A stretch of 36,077 bases of DNA. Origin: Deefgea rivuli DSM 18356 (GTDB taxonomy: Bacteria; Pseudomonadota; Gammaproteobacteria; Burkholderiales; Chitinibacteraceae). Below are positions 1 to 9,373 of the stretch, piece after piece. Numbering within the stretch: position 1 is the first letter of the stretch; each line of letters opens with the position of its first letter. A program made the translations under genes and the position numbers. Below the pieces are notes generated by a model that did no database searches, was not told the origin of the DNA, and worked only from the letters and a program-made list of their open reading frames with translations. The stretch is from contig NZ_JHVM01000021.1 in assembly GCF_000620145.1 (NCBI RefSeq), positions 1-36,077 of the forward strand, given 5' to 3'.

Positions 1-107
1 TCATTTGAGTTGGGCACCACTTTTGCTTTGCCCTTACTGCCTGTTTCGTCGAGTAATAAATAGCAATCGAGTTTGGATTTAGCCACATCAATACCGAGGT
101 AAAACAT
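1..107 (-). mobile_element. IS110-family transposase, 5' end only (cut by window edge)
   Basis: Reading the minus strand from the ATG at 107-105 gives 35 codons beginning MFYLGIDVAKSKLDCYLL, still open at the window edge. The motif GIDVAKSKLD near the N-terminus is typical of the RuvC-like DEDD domain of IS110-family recombinases, where its first Asp is a catalytic residue. These enzymes insert their elements without classical terminal inverted repeats and are guided by an RNA encoded in the element. A purine-rich ribosome site (GGAGATT) lies about 10 bases upstream of the ATG. Only the beginning of the gene is visible, so intactness and the IS110 versus IS1111 subgroup cannot be settled here. 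Confidence 0.85.
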
Positions 108-360
108 GATGAGAATCTCCTTTAAAATGCCCAATTCGCCCATTTGCCTTGTACATGCAGGGTCAAAGCCCTTGGCTACCGTTCAGTGTCTTGACTGGCG
201 AAAGGAGTAAGGTGAAGGGTTCAATCTACCTTGCAAGGTCTGTGCCTTAAAGTGCCGCTCAAGCTCACTTCACCTCATGTGATACTAGCTAAGCATCACA
301 TTGAACAAGATACAAAGTGCCGCGCGGCATGAGCGCGATCCCGAGTTCAAAAGTCATAGC
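108..360 (-). ncRNA. Candidate IS110 bridge-RNA region (noncoding leader of the transposase)
   Basis: This stretch upstream of the transposase start has no convincing gene but dense secondary structure. AGGTGAAG at 210-217 pairs with CTTCACCT at 268-275. Inside that pair, ACCTTGCAAGGT at 228-239 is a perfect palindrome and AAGG/CCTT at 235-248 forms a small hairpin. ATGTGAT at 277-283 pairs with ATCACAT at 295-301, and AGGG/CCCT pairs at 159-172. IS110-group elements carry their bifunctional guide (bridge) RNA in the left-end noncoding region before the transposase, and the size and position fit. The 5' and 3' ends are guesses, and the outer boundary of the element was not located. Confidence 0.35.
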
Positions 361-546
361 AGTAGCAGATTTAGAAAATGCCACGTTGGATAATGTTTTT
401 GGTGCACTCGCATCACGTACTGCGAAAATCGGCGCAGTTCGCTTCGCTAGGTGCACCCTATGGTGTTCTTAGATGTATTGCTCTGTGTTTATCTATAAAT
501 AAAGGCTACAGCAATATACCCAATATAACTGCATCAAGCTAAACCC

Positions 547-574
547 AAAAACCGCTTATTCTCAGCGGTTTTTT
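547..574. terminator. Bidirectional intrinsic terminator
   Basis: A-rich arm AAAAACCGCT (547-556), loop of 7, then AGCGGTTTTT (564-573). The stem has a T-run on the plus strand and, read in reverse, on the minus strand. The gene it serves is not visible, because 108-750 holds no convincing coding region. The same CCGCT/AGCGG stem is reused after the MATE gene and after purA. Confidence 0.7.
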
Positions 575-671
575 GTGTTCATTAAAGCTTTCGTGGGCAA
601 GCCCGCTCCGGTGACGCGCTGAGGTCGCTAGCTAATCGGCAAAAGTTTCAAACCTCGCCGCCGCTAAGAAA

Positions 672-686
672 TGATTGATTCAATCA
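672..686. promoter_or_regulatory. 15-base palindrome upstream of the araC-type gene
   Basis: TGATTGA-T-TCAATCA is a perfect inverted repeat with 7-bp arms and one central base, 68 bases before the regulator's ATG. Its size and symmetry suit an operator for a dimeric regulator. AraC-family proteins usually bind direct repeats, so another regulator is as likely. No good sigma-70 boxes were recognised next to it. Confidence 0.3.
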
Positions 687-754
687 GCCCACCTACTTTT
701 CATGCTGCACAATGGCTCATCTGAGCTTACAATCGGCGCACTATTTCCTGAGTG

Positions 755-1627
755 ATGCAGAAAATGAAAGCGTCGTATGAAAAAATTACTGTCGAAAAAG
801 GTGAGTCGTGGGCTTTTTTTCGGCGTGATGCGCAGCTAAGTTTGCCGTTTAATTGGCATTATCACCCTGAGTATGAGCTGTCTTTGGTGCTCAATGCGCG
901 GGGTACGCGCTATATCGGCGATCATATCGAGCATTTCACTGGCTGTGATTTGGTGTTGACCGGCCCCAATTTGCCGCACACGTGGGCGGTGACTTCGGCT
1001 GATCCGGTTGAGCTGATTGATGTTCGGGTGATCTGGTTTACGCGGCAGTGGTTAGAAAATTTGTGTGAAGTTTGTCCTGAATTTATTCCGGTTTTGCAAT
1101 GGCTGGCTGGCGCGAGGCATGGCTTGCTATTTAGTCAGACAATTTTGCTTGAAGTGCGGCCACTGATGGAGCAAATGATTGAGGCTGAATCCATTGAGCG
1201 TTTGCTGCTGATGTTTAAGGTTATGCGTACTTTGAGCCAAGCGCAGCCAATGCTTTTGTCGGCGGCCGCATTTACTGGCGAATTGAATACACGGGGTGAG
1301 GGCCGTATTAAGCGGGTGACGCAATATTTAACCGAGCATTATTGCGAGAATATCAATCTAGAAGTATTGGCCCAACTGGCGAATTTGTCGGTCAATAGCC
1401 TTTGTCGTGCATTTAAGCAGCATACTCGAATGACGATTTCTGAATACGTGACGCAGTTGAGAATCGGTAGTGTGTGCGAAGAATTGATAGAGAAAAACGA
1501 AGCGATTTCGCTGATTGCCTATCGCGCTGGCTACTGCAATTTAACCCATTTTAACCGCCAATTTAAGCGGATCAAAAGCATGTCTCCCAGTGAATTTCGC
1601 GCCAAATTCAGACGCGAATCGCACTAA
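755..1627 (+). CDS. AraC-family transcriptional regulator
   Basis: This is a 290-residue DNA-binding regulator. The N-terminal half looks like a cupin-type sensing domain, with HYHPEYEL at about residues 35-42. The last ~105 residues form the paired AraC helix-turn-helix: the first helix pair lies in INLEVLAQLANLSVNSLCR, the second in ISLIAYRAGYCNLTHFNRQF, and the tail MSPSEFRAKFR is the classic family ending. A GTG at 752 and a second ATG at 764 are alternative starts; no strong ribosome site separates them. A MATE exporter follows on the same strand after about 160 bases, so control of that pump is a reasonable but unproven role. The inducer is unknown. Confidence 0.88.
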   Translation: MQKMKASYEKITVEKGESWAFFRRDAQLSLPFNWHYHPEYELSLVLNARGTRYIGDHIEHFTGCDLVLTGPNLPHTWAVTSADPVELIDVRVIWFTRQWLENLCEVCPEFIPVLQWLAGARHGLLFSQTILLEVRPLMEQMIEAESIERLLLMFKVMRTLSQAQPMLLSAAAFTGELNTRGEGRIKRVTQYLTEHYCENINLEVLAQLANLSVNSLCRAFKQHTRMTISEYVTQLRIGSVCEELIEKNEAISLIAYRAGYCNLTHFNRQFKRIKSMSPSEFRAKFRRESH

Positions 1628-1664
1628 ATATTGCCGTCATTGACCAGTACTAACACTGTATATG

Positions 1665-1687
1665 CCAATATTAAACAGTCATATTGG
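1665..1687. promoter_or_regulatory. Inverted repeat between the regulator and the MATE gene
   Basis: CCAATAT at 1665-1671 and ATATTGG at 1681-1687 form a perfect 7-bp inverted repeat with a 9-base spacer. It lies 104 bases before the chosen MATE start. There is no T-run, so an operator is more likely than a terminator. The assignment is weak. Confidence 0.3.
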
Positions 1688-1790
1688 TAGTTGAGTGTTT
1701 GCATGGCAAAGTGATTGGGTCTTCACTTCTCATTTCAACCATTGTTGCGGGGCTTTATTGATCGCTCGCAATGAGAAAATTGGTCATGCT

Positions 1791-3128
1791 ATGAAACCCG
1801 ATTTATTGAATTTTTACCGATTGGCAATTCCTGTTACGATTCAAATTTTGTTTTTATCTGCTAGAAATATTGCGGATATTTTAATGACATCCTCATTGGG
1901 CATGATTGCCGTGGCTTCGGTCGGTATTTCAAGTAAAGCCATTATGGTGGGTATGGTTGCTTTGGGTGGATTAGCCAGCGGGAGTAGTGTGCTGGGTGCT
2001 CAATATTGGGGTGAGAAAAATCTAGTTGGACTCCGCAAATCGATTTGGCTTGGATTGGCAACATCAGTTCTGTTTGTTTTATTGCCTATTTTGATTTTAT
2101 TTAATATTTTTCCTGAGCATCTGGTTTCATTGGCGAGTGCAGATCAAACCATCGTGAAAAATGCTTCGGCTTATTTGAGCGTATTTGGCCCTGCATTCAT
2201 TTTTTTAGCTATTAATAATGTCCTAGGAATTGCGCTGCGTGTTTCAGGGCGGGCCGCTCTGGCCACTTACGCCAGTTTGATCGGCGTCGCTTTAAATGTT
2301 GGCTTAAGTTATGTGTTTATTTTTGGAATGGGCTCCATAGCTGCAATGGGGATTCTGGGTGCTGCTTGGGCGACAACAATTAGTGCTGCGATTGAGTTTT
2401 TATTAATTTATGTTTATTTCGCAACTAGAATTAATTTCTTATTGCCTAAATGGTCTGATTTAATATCAATTAATTGGGCTGAGGTAAAAAGTTACGCCGC
2501 AATATCAGTGCCTTCAACCATTAATGGTTTGCTATGGGCTATTGGTATCTTTATTTATAATATTATCTATGGACGCATTGGTACTGAGGCTTTGGCAGTG
2601 ATGGCTTCACTCACACCGCTGGAATCCATTGCGGCTTCTGTGGAGCAAGGTTTAGCAACCGCAACCGCTATTTTATTAGGAAATTCACTGGGTCAATCTG
2701 ATTTTACAAAAGCGCGAGCGGATGGTTTTAAATATTTAAAATACAGTGTTTGTACATCACTGATTTTAGGCATTGCTTTAATTGCAGTGATGCCTCTGTT
2801 TTTAAGTATCTTTAAGCTGGATGGCGATAAATCACAGATAGCGATTTTGGTTTATTTGGTTATGGTTCTGACTTTTTGGGTGAAGACAATTAACGCTGTT
2901 GGTATTAGCGGCGTATTGCGTAGCGGTGGTGATGTTGGTGCCGGTTTGAAAATTGATATGATTGGGCAGTGGGGAGTGGGTATTCCTTTGGCATTGATTG
3001 GTGCCTTTGTACTGAAACTGAGCTTGCCGATTGTGTTTGCATTAGTGATGTTTGAAGATATTTGCAAAGCATTTCTCACTACATCACGAATTAAGAAATA
3101 TCTTTGGGTGAAGAAAGTGACTGTTTAA
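1791..3128 (+). CDS. MATE-family multidrug/toxin efflux transporter
   Basis: This 445-residue inner-membrane protein has about 12 hydrophobic helices in two similar halves, as expected for MATE exporters, which use sodium or proton gradients to expel cationic drugs and metabolites. The start MKPDLLNFYRLAIPVTIQIL matches the usual beginning of the first helix. An upstream in-frame start at 1695 would add 32 residues unlike the family, so the ATG at 1791 is preferred; the ribosome site is poor at either. Helix-rich glycine segments such as GMVALGGLASGSSVLGAQYWG are typical of the first half. The local DNA is richer in A+T than the neighbouring guaB gene. The substrate cannot be predicted. Confidence 0.88.
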   Translation: MKPDLLNFYRLAIPVTIQILFLSARNIADILMTSSLGMIAVASVGISSKAIMVGMVALGGLASGSSVLGAQYWGEKNLVGLRKSIWLGLATSVLFVLLPILILFNIFPEHLVSLASADQTIVKNASAYLSVFGPAFIFLAINNVLGIALRVSGRAALATYASLIGVALNVGLSYVFIFGMGSIAAMGILGAAWATTISAAIEFLLIYVYFATRINFLLPKWSDLISINWAEVKSYAAISVPSTINGLLWAIGIFIYNIIYGRIGTEALAVMASLTPLESIAASVEQGLATATAILLGNSLGQSDFTKARADGFKYLKYSVCTSLILGIALIAVMPLFLSIFKLDGDKSQIAILVYLVMVLTFWVKTINAVGISGVLRSGGDVGAGLKIDMIGQWGVGIPLALIGAFVLKLSLPIVFALVMFEDICKAFLTTSRIKKYLWVKKVTV

Positions 3129-3161
3129 GCCTATAAATAGGGGAGCAATTTTATTGGCAAT

Positions 3162-3191
3162 AAAAAACCGCTGACTCGCAGCGGTTTTTTT
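3162..3191. terminator. Bidirectional terminator between the MATE gene and guaB
   Basis: AAAAAACCGCTG (3162-3173), loop ACTCG, CAGCGGTTTTTT (3179-3190). The stem is followed by T-runs in both directions and lies between two convergent genes, so it can end transcription of both. Confidence 0.88.
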
Positions 3192-3207
3192 ATTTAAAGC
3201 TTCAAAC

Positions 3208-4773
<1,566 letters not shown>

Positions 4774-4932
4774 TTAAAAAGTGTATTTCTTCAAGTCTCT
4801 ATGTAAATTCTTGCAGTTTCGTATTTTATGCTTTCTTGCCATGTAACCAATTGGGTGCATAATGTTGATACTTATTTTGCATATTCAGTCAACGAAAACT
4901 CAGTTCATTTATTCAATGGCCAAGGGGGTAGT

Positions 4933-6396
4933 GTGCCAAGGTTTCCAAAGCGTTTGCGTTTGTTATTGCTGGTTGCGGTGCTATTGATTGCTGGATTTTT
5001 GACGACAAGTGTGGCGAGTTATTTGGTCTCACGAGATGCGGTGCGTGAAGGGATTGTGGGTAGTGCCTTGCCGCTGACGGGGGATAATATTTATTCAGAA
5101 ATTCAAAAAGACATCTTACGTCCTGTATTTATTTCTTCGCAAATGGCGCATGACACCTTTGTTCGGGATTGGATATTGCACGGTGAGAAAAATTCAGAGC
5201 AATTAGAACGTTATTTAAATGAAGTGAAAATGAAGAATGGTATGTTTACGAGCTTTTTGGTTTCGGATAAAAGCCAACGTTATTATCATGGCAGTGGCAT
5301 TCTTAAAGAGCTTAAAGAAAACGATCCGCGAGATGCTTGGTATTTCCGTGTAAAGAATATGAAAAAGCCATTTGAAACGAATGTTGATCCTGATTGGGCT
5401 AATCGGGAAAAAGTCACTATTTTTATCAATTACCAAATTTTTGATTACCAAAACCAATTTATCGGAGCAACGGGCGTCGGTTTAACTTTAGATACGATGA
5501 GTCATTTGTTAAAAAATTATGAGCAGCGTTTTCAGCGACATATTTATTTTGTGAATGAAGCGGGCGAAGTTATGCTGACAGGTAATCCAGCACAGGCGAG
5601 GATTTCTATTTTAAAACAGCCGGGAATTCGTGATGTTGCAGCAAAAATGCTGAATCATCAGGTGAAACCAGTTCAATTAAGTTACAAGTTAAATGGACAG
5701 TTGATTCAGGTTAATACGCGATTTATTCCTGAGCTGGGTTGGTATTTGATTGTTGAGCAAAATGAAACGGCAGATTTATTGCCATTGCAGCATATGTTTC
5801 AATTGAATTTATTTATTTCAGCATTGATTACTCTATTAGTACTGTGCATTGCAATGTATAGCATCAATCGAAATCACAGCAAATTAGAAACGCTAGCCAA
5901 TACAGATGGTTTAACGCGCTTATTAAATCGGCAAGCTTTTGAGTTGGTATTGAGCCAAAAGCTGAGTGAATTAGCGCGTCGGCCACGCTCTTTGGTCGGT
6001 ATTTTGATCGATATTGATTTTTTTAAACGAATTAATGATGAGTTTGGTCATACTGCCGGCGATGCAGTACTGCGCGAAGTGGCACAAGTACTTAAAAAAA
6101 CGGCCAGAACGGGGGATACCTTGGCGCGTTGGGGCGGTGAGGAATTCATTATTCTGCTGGACGATTGTGGGAAAGCGATGGCGTTGGAGTTGGCCGAGCG
6201 TCTACGTGTGGCGATTGCTGAGCATGATTTTGCTTTGCCACGGCCCACTCAAATCACGATTAGCTTGGGGCTGGCTGAGCTACAAGTTGGTGAAACAGAG
6301 ATCGAGTTTTTTCAGCGCGCGGACAATTTATTGTACGCGGCGAAATCAGGCGGTCGCAATTGCGTGATGGTGGATGCATCAAGATGCAGAGCCTAA
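4933..6396 (+). CDS. Membrane-bound GGDEF diguanylate cyclase with a periplasmic sensor domain
   Basis: This enzyme should make cyclic di-GMP from two GTP. The chosen GTG start at 4933 follows a strong AAGGGGG ribosome site and gives 487 residues. The longer frame from 4828 lacks such a site. A first membrane helix is at about residues 8-29, a large periplasmic region that resembles a Cache-type sensor at about 45-275, and a second helix at about 291-311. The GGDEF domain fills the C-terminus, with the active GGEEF at 401-405. An RTGD at 392-395 sits exactly five residues before it, the arrangement of the product-inhibition I-site, so the cyclase is probably active and feedback-inhibited. It stands alone, and the signal sensed is unknown. 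Confidence 0.92.
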   Translation: MPRFPKRLRLLLLVAVLLIAGFLTTSVASYLVSRDAVREGIVGSALPLTGDNIYSEIQKDILRPVFISSQMAHDTFVRDWILHGEKNSEQLERYLNEVKMKNGMFTSFLVSDKSQRYYHGSGILKELKENDPRDAWYFRVKNMKKPFETNVDPDWANREKVTIFINYQIFDYQNQFIGATGVGLTLDTMSHLLKNYEQRFQRHIYFVNEAGEVMLTGNPAQARISILKQPGIRDVAAKMLNHQVKPVQLSYKLNGQLIQVNTRFIPELGWYLIVEQNETADLLPLQHMFQLNLFISALITLLVLCIAMYSINRNHSKLETLANTDGLTRLLNRQAFELVLSQKLSELARRPRSLVGILIDIDFFKRINDEFGHTAGDAVLREVAQVLKKTARTGDTLARWGGEEFIILLDDCGKAMALELAERLRVAIAEHDFALPRPTQITISLGLAELQVGETEIEFFQRADNLLYAAKSGGRNCVMVDASRCRA

Positions 6397-6520
6397 GCCA
6401 TTGTGAGTTGATGTAGTGAATCGTGATTGCTGCATTGCATGATGGGCAGAAGTGAAATCTCGGGCTAACGTGTAGTAAGGTAGCGTTTGCTGCTGGTGGA
6501 CTTGGCTGGAGATCACGACG

Positions 6521-7696
6521 ATGAAACCAGCACTCTCTGTGGCGCCCGATACGGCGCTGATTCTTTCCGGTGGCGGCGCACGTGCGGCTTATCAAGTCGG
6601 GGTTTTACTGGCGATTGCGCATTTATTGCCACAACACGCAAAAAATCCTTTTCCCATTATTTGCGGTACATCAGCGGGCGCGATTAACGCGGCAGCAATG
6701 GCGGCGGGCGCTGGCGAGTTTCGCAGAACGGTGTTTATGCTGGCGCGGATGTGGCAGGGGCTGAATACCGACGATATCTATCACGGCGGTTTGCCGTGGC
6801 TAGCGGGCGCAGCGGGGCATTGGCTGAGCGCCTTAGTATTTGGTGGCTTGGGCAAATATAATCCGCGTGCTTTTTTAGACAATGAGCCGCTGCGCGCATT
6901 TTTGACGCAACGCATGGATTTTACGCAAATTCAGCACAATATCGATAGTGGCGCGCTGCGTGCCGTGTCGATTTCAGCTTTGGGCTATACCAGCGGGCAA
7001 TCGGTATCGTTTTTTCAAGCCGCTGCTGAGCTAGAAGATTGGGCACGAGCCAAAAGAATTGGTGTACGTACCGAGCTGAACATGTCTCACCTTATGGCTT
7101 CTAGCGCGATACCCTTGATATTTCCTGCCGAGCATATTCACCGTGAGTATTTTGGTGATGGTTCGGTGCGGCAAATCGCACCACTCAGCCCTGCGATTCA
7201 TTTGGGTGCACAGCGCGTGCTGGTAATCGGGGTTGCGCCGCAATCAGAAGACGGCCCAGCACGGCAGCGCAGTATGGCTTATCCCACTTTGGCGCAAGTG
7301 ACCGGTCAGCTGATGAATAGTGTTTTCCTTGATAGTTTGGATACCGATTTGGAGCGCATGACGCGAATAAATCGCACTTTATCGCGAATTCCCGAGTCGG
7401 TGCGCGTGCAATCGGGCTTGGAATTACGCGAAATTGAAGTGCTAACGATCTCACCATCGCAGCCTTTAGAGCGCCTCACGATGGGATTTAGCCGAGATTT
7501 TCCGCTGGGAATGCGTTTTTTATTGGGCGGTTTAGGCGCTTTTCGGCGACAAGGTTCGGTCGTGGCGAGCTATTTATTGTTTAGTGGCGCGTATTTACGT
7601 GAATTGATTCGTTTGGGCTATCGCGATGCAATGGCAAAAGAGGCCGAATTACGTGTTTTTTTGACTGCAAATCATTCGACAAGCGGCGTAGAATAG
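6521..7696 (+). CDS. Patatin-like phospholipase
   Basis: This is a 391-residue patatin-fold serine hydrolase. The oxyanion-hole motif SGGGARAAYQVG is at about residues 16-27, the nucleophile elbow GTSAG at 49-53 places the catalytic serine at 51, and GDGS around residue 213 supplies the catalytic aspartate. These enzymes cleave acyl esters of phospholipids. No signal peptide is evident, so a cytoplasmic or membrane-surface role is likely. GGAG lies 9 bases before the ATG. dsbB follows after 28 bases and may be co-transcribed, although no functional link is known. The physiological substrate is not predictable. Confidence 0.92.
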   Translation: MKPALSVAPDTALILSGGGARAAYQVGVLLAIAHLLPQHAKNPFPIICGTSAGAINAAAMAAGAGEFRRTVFMLARMWQGLNTDDIYHGGLPWLAGAAGHWLSALVFGGLGKYNPRAFLDNEPLRAFLTQRMDFTQIQHNIDSGALRAVSISALGYTSGQSVSFFQAAAELEDWARAKRIGVRTELNMSHLMASSAIPLIFPAEHIHREYFGDGSVRQIAPLSPAIHLGAQRVLVIGVAPQSEDGPARQRSMAYPTLAQVTGQLMNSVFLDSLDTDLERMTRINRTLSRIPESVRVQSGLELREIEVLTISPSQPLERLTMGFSRDFPLGMRFLLGGLGAFRRQGSVVASYLLFSGAYLRELIRLGYRDAMAKEAELRVFLTANHSTSGVE

Positions 7697-7724
7697 CTAT
7701 TTTCTATCTTGCCGGAGTTCGGGC

Positions 7725-8243
7725 ATGGCTTTGCTACGTTGGCGTGTTGGGTTTTTTGTGTTGTTCTTGGTGTGTGTCGGCATGTTGGGTTTTGCCCTCT
7801 ATCATCAATTCTATCAATGGCTGATGCCATGTCTCTTGTGCGTCTACGAGCGCATGATCGTTATTGTTTTAGGTTTACTCAGTTTGCTGGCAGCGATTTG
7901 GCAGCCTGCAACGCGGCGCGGCGTGCTGACTTTTTCGGGGCTTTATGCGCTGATTGCGCTGTGGGGCGCTGGGATTACAGTTTGGCATTTGCTGATTCAA
8001 TTTGGCCCGAAAGAATCGGGTGTGAGCTGCGCATCAAGCCTGCCTTTTCCGATTGATTTAAATGCGATCCCGGGCTGGATTGCGGCGGTGATTCGTCCCG
8101 TTGGCGATTGTTCCGTGGTTGACTTTACGCTGTTTGGTATGTCGATGCCATTTTGGCTACTGATTGCGTTTATTGGCTTTTTGCTGCCCTTGTCGATGTT
8201 GACGCGAATTCGCTTAATCGAAATCCGTCGCCGAGGCTTATAA
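7725..8243 (+). CDS. dsbB: Disulfide bond formation protein B
   Basis: DsbB is the inner-membrane quinone reductase that reoxidises DsbA, which introduces disulfides into periplasmic proteins. The 172-residue product has four hydrophobic helices. The first periplasmic redox pair is in MPCLLCVYER (Cys36 and Cys39) and the second pair is Cys102 (VSCASSL) and Cys129 (GDCSVV), as in the family. An SD-like GCCGGAG precedes the ATG. The TAA stop at 8241-8243 touches the ATG of the next small ORF, which lies just upstream of oxyR, so dsbB, the leader ORF and oxyR may form one transcript with thiol-redox functions. Confidence 0.95.
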   Translation: MALLRWRVGFFVLFLVCVGMLGFALYHQFYQWLMPCLLCVYERMIVIVLGLLSLLAAIWQPATRRGVLTFSGLYALIALWGAGITVWHLLIQFGPKESGVSCASSLPFPIDLNAIPGWIAAVIRPVGDCSVVDFTLFGMSMPFWLLIAFIGFLLPLSMLTRIRLIEIRRRGL

Positions 8244-8324
8244 ATGACACTTATTGAATTGCGTTATGTCCTCGCCGTCGCCCGTGAGCGGCTCTATGTT
8301 CGTGCAGCTAAGGATGAGCAATGA
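8244..8324 (+). CDS. 26-codon leader ORF repeating the oxyR N-terminus
   Basis: Starting immediately after the dsbB stop, this ORF reads MTLIELRYVLAVARER and then LYVRAAKDEQ. It closely matches the first ~22 residues of the adjacent OxyR (MTLTELRYIVAVARER followed by HFGRAA). Its TGA (8322-8324) overlaps the oxyR ATG (8321-8323) as ATGA. GAGG at 8233-8236 gives it a plausible ribosome site inside dsbB. Its last codons (AAGGATGAG) contain the oxyR ribosome site, so the two are probably translationally coupled. The copies differ mostly at third codon positions, which points to an old duplication under some protein-level constraint, or to the remnant of a tandem paralogue. Expression is unproven. 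Confidence 0.45.
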   Translation: MTLIELRYVLAVARERLYVRAAKDEQ

Positions 8325-9259
8325 CACTCACTGAATTACGCTACATTGTTGCCGTCGCTCGTGAGCGCCATTTTGGCCGCGCCGCAAATAGCTGTTTTGT
8401 GTCGCAGCCGACTTTGTCGGTGGCGGTGAAAAAACTGGAAGAAGAACTTGGTGTGGCTTTGTTTGAGCGCGCCGCAGGCGATGTAACCGTCACGCCGACC
8501 GGCACGCTGATCGTTGAGCAAGCGCAGCGCGTGCTGGAAGAGGTTTCCTTGGTGAAGCAACTGGCCGAGCAGGGTAAAGACCCATTAGCGGGCGCTTTGC
8601 GTTTGGGGGTGATTTATACGATAGGCCCGTATTTGCTACCGCATTTGATTCCGCGCTTGCGCGAAATTGCACCGCAAATGCAATTGCTGCTCGAAGAAAA
8701 CTACACCGCACGTTTGGCTGAAATGCTTAAACAAGGCGAAATCGATTTGGCCATTTTGGCCGAACCGTTTCACGAAGGCGGCATTAGTACGCAAGCTTTG
8801 TACGACGAAGATTTTGTCGTCGCGACACCCAAAGGGCATGAGTGGGAGCAATTAACCAGCATTGCTTCGGAGCAATTGTCCGATGAAAATGTATTGCTCT
8901 TGTCGCCTGGCAATTGTTTCCGCGATCAAGTTTTGCAAACGTGCTCGGATTTGAATCGTGAAAGCATGTCGGTGGGGAGTTTGCAGCGGACTTTGCAAGG
9001 TTCATCCTTGACGACGATTCGGCATATGGTCGCCGGTGGAATTGGTGTGACGGTTCTGCCGGCTACATCGGTGAGTGCGGCTGACGATGCTTTATTGAGC
9101 ATTCGACCTTTCACTACGCCTGTACCTTCGCGGCGCGTGATTTTGGCGTGGCGACGTAATTTTCCGCGCCATGCCGCGATTGAAGCGGTGCGACAAGCTT
9201 TATTGCAATCGAATTTAGAGCCGATTCATCGCTTGCCCGATGCGCCAGTGAGCCCGTAG
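8321..9259 (+). CDS. oxyR: Hydrogen-peroxide sensing regulator OxyR (LysR family)
   Basis: OxyR activates antioxidant genes when peroxide oxidises it. The 312-residue protein has the LysR winged helix-turn-helix at residues 1-60 (AANSCFVSQPTLSVAVKKLE). The regulatory domain contains PGNCFRDQVLQTC, which places the redox cysteines at 199 and 208, exactly the numbers known for the E. coli protein. This is strong support for OxyR rather than another LysR protein. The start MTLTELRYIVAVARERHFGR is canonical and preceded by AAGGATGAG. dsbB and the duplicated leader ORF lie directly upstream, and a rubredoxin-reductase-like flavoenzyme follows after a terminator. Autoregulation is usual for the family, but no operator was identified. 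Confidence 0.96.
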   Translation: MTLTELRYIVAVARERHFGRAANSCFVSQPTLSVAVKKLEEELGVALFERAAGDVTVTPTGTLIVEQAQRVLEEVSLVKQLAEQGKDPLAGALRLGVIYTIGPYLLPHLIPRLREIAPQMQLLLEENYTARLAEMLKQGEIDLAILAEPFHEGGISTQALYDEDFVVATPKGHEWEQLTSIASEQLSDENVLLLSPGNCFRDQVLQTCSDLNRESMSVGSLQRTLQGSSLTTIRHMVAGGIGVTVLPATSVSAADDALLSIRPFTTPVPSRRVILAWRRNFPRHAAIEAVRQALLQSNLEPIHRLPDAPVSP

Positions 9260-9322
9260 TTGATCGTATGAATCTATGCGCCCTTTTAAAGCGCGTTGGA
9301 TGATTTTTGATTTGTAAAAGTT

Positions 9323-9349
9323 AAAAAGCTGGCTTGGGTCAGCTTTTTT
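9323..9349. terminator. Intrinsic terminator after oxyR
   Basis: AAAAAGCTG (9323-9331), an 8-base loop, then CAGCTTTTT (9340-9348). It lies 64 bases past the oxyR stop and 25 bases before the next ATG, so it should separate oxyR from the flavoprotein gene. Confidence 0.82.
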
Positions 9350-9373
9350 ATTAGTTAAAAAATAGGAAAAAAA

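Noticed and set aside
329-472. 47-codon ORF (MSAIPSSKVIAVADLENATL...) beside the IS110 leader
   Set aside because: There is no ribosome site and no recognised family, the ending is cysteine/tryptophan-rich, and it partly overlaps the structured region. It could be a gene fragment but cannot be supported.
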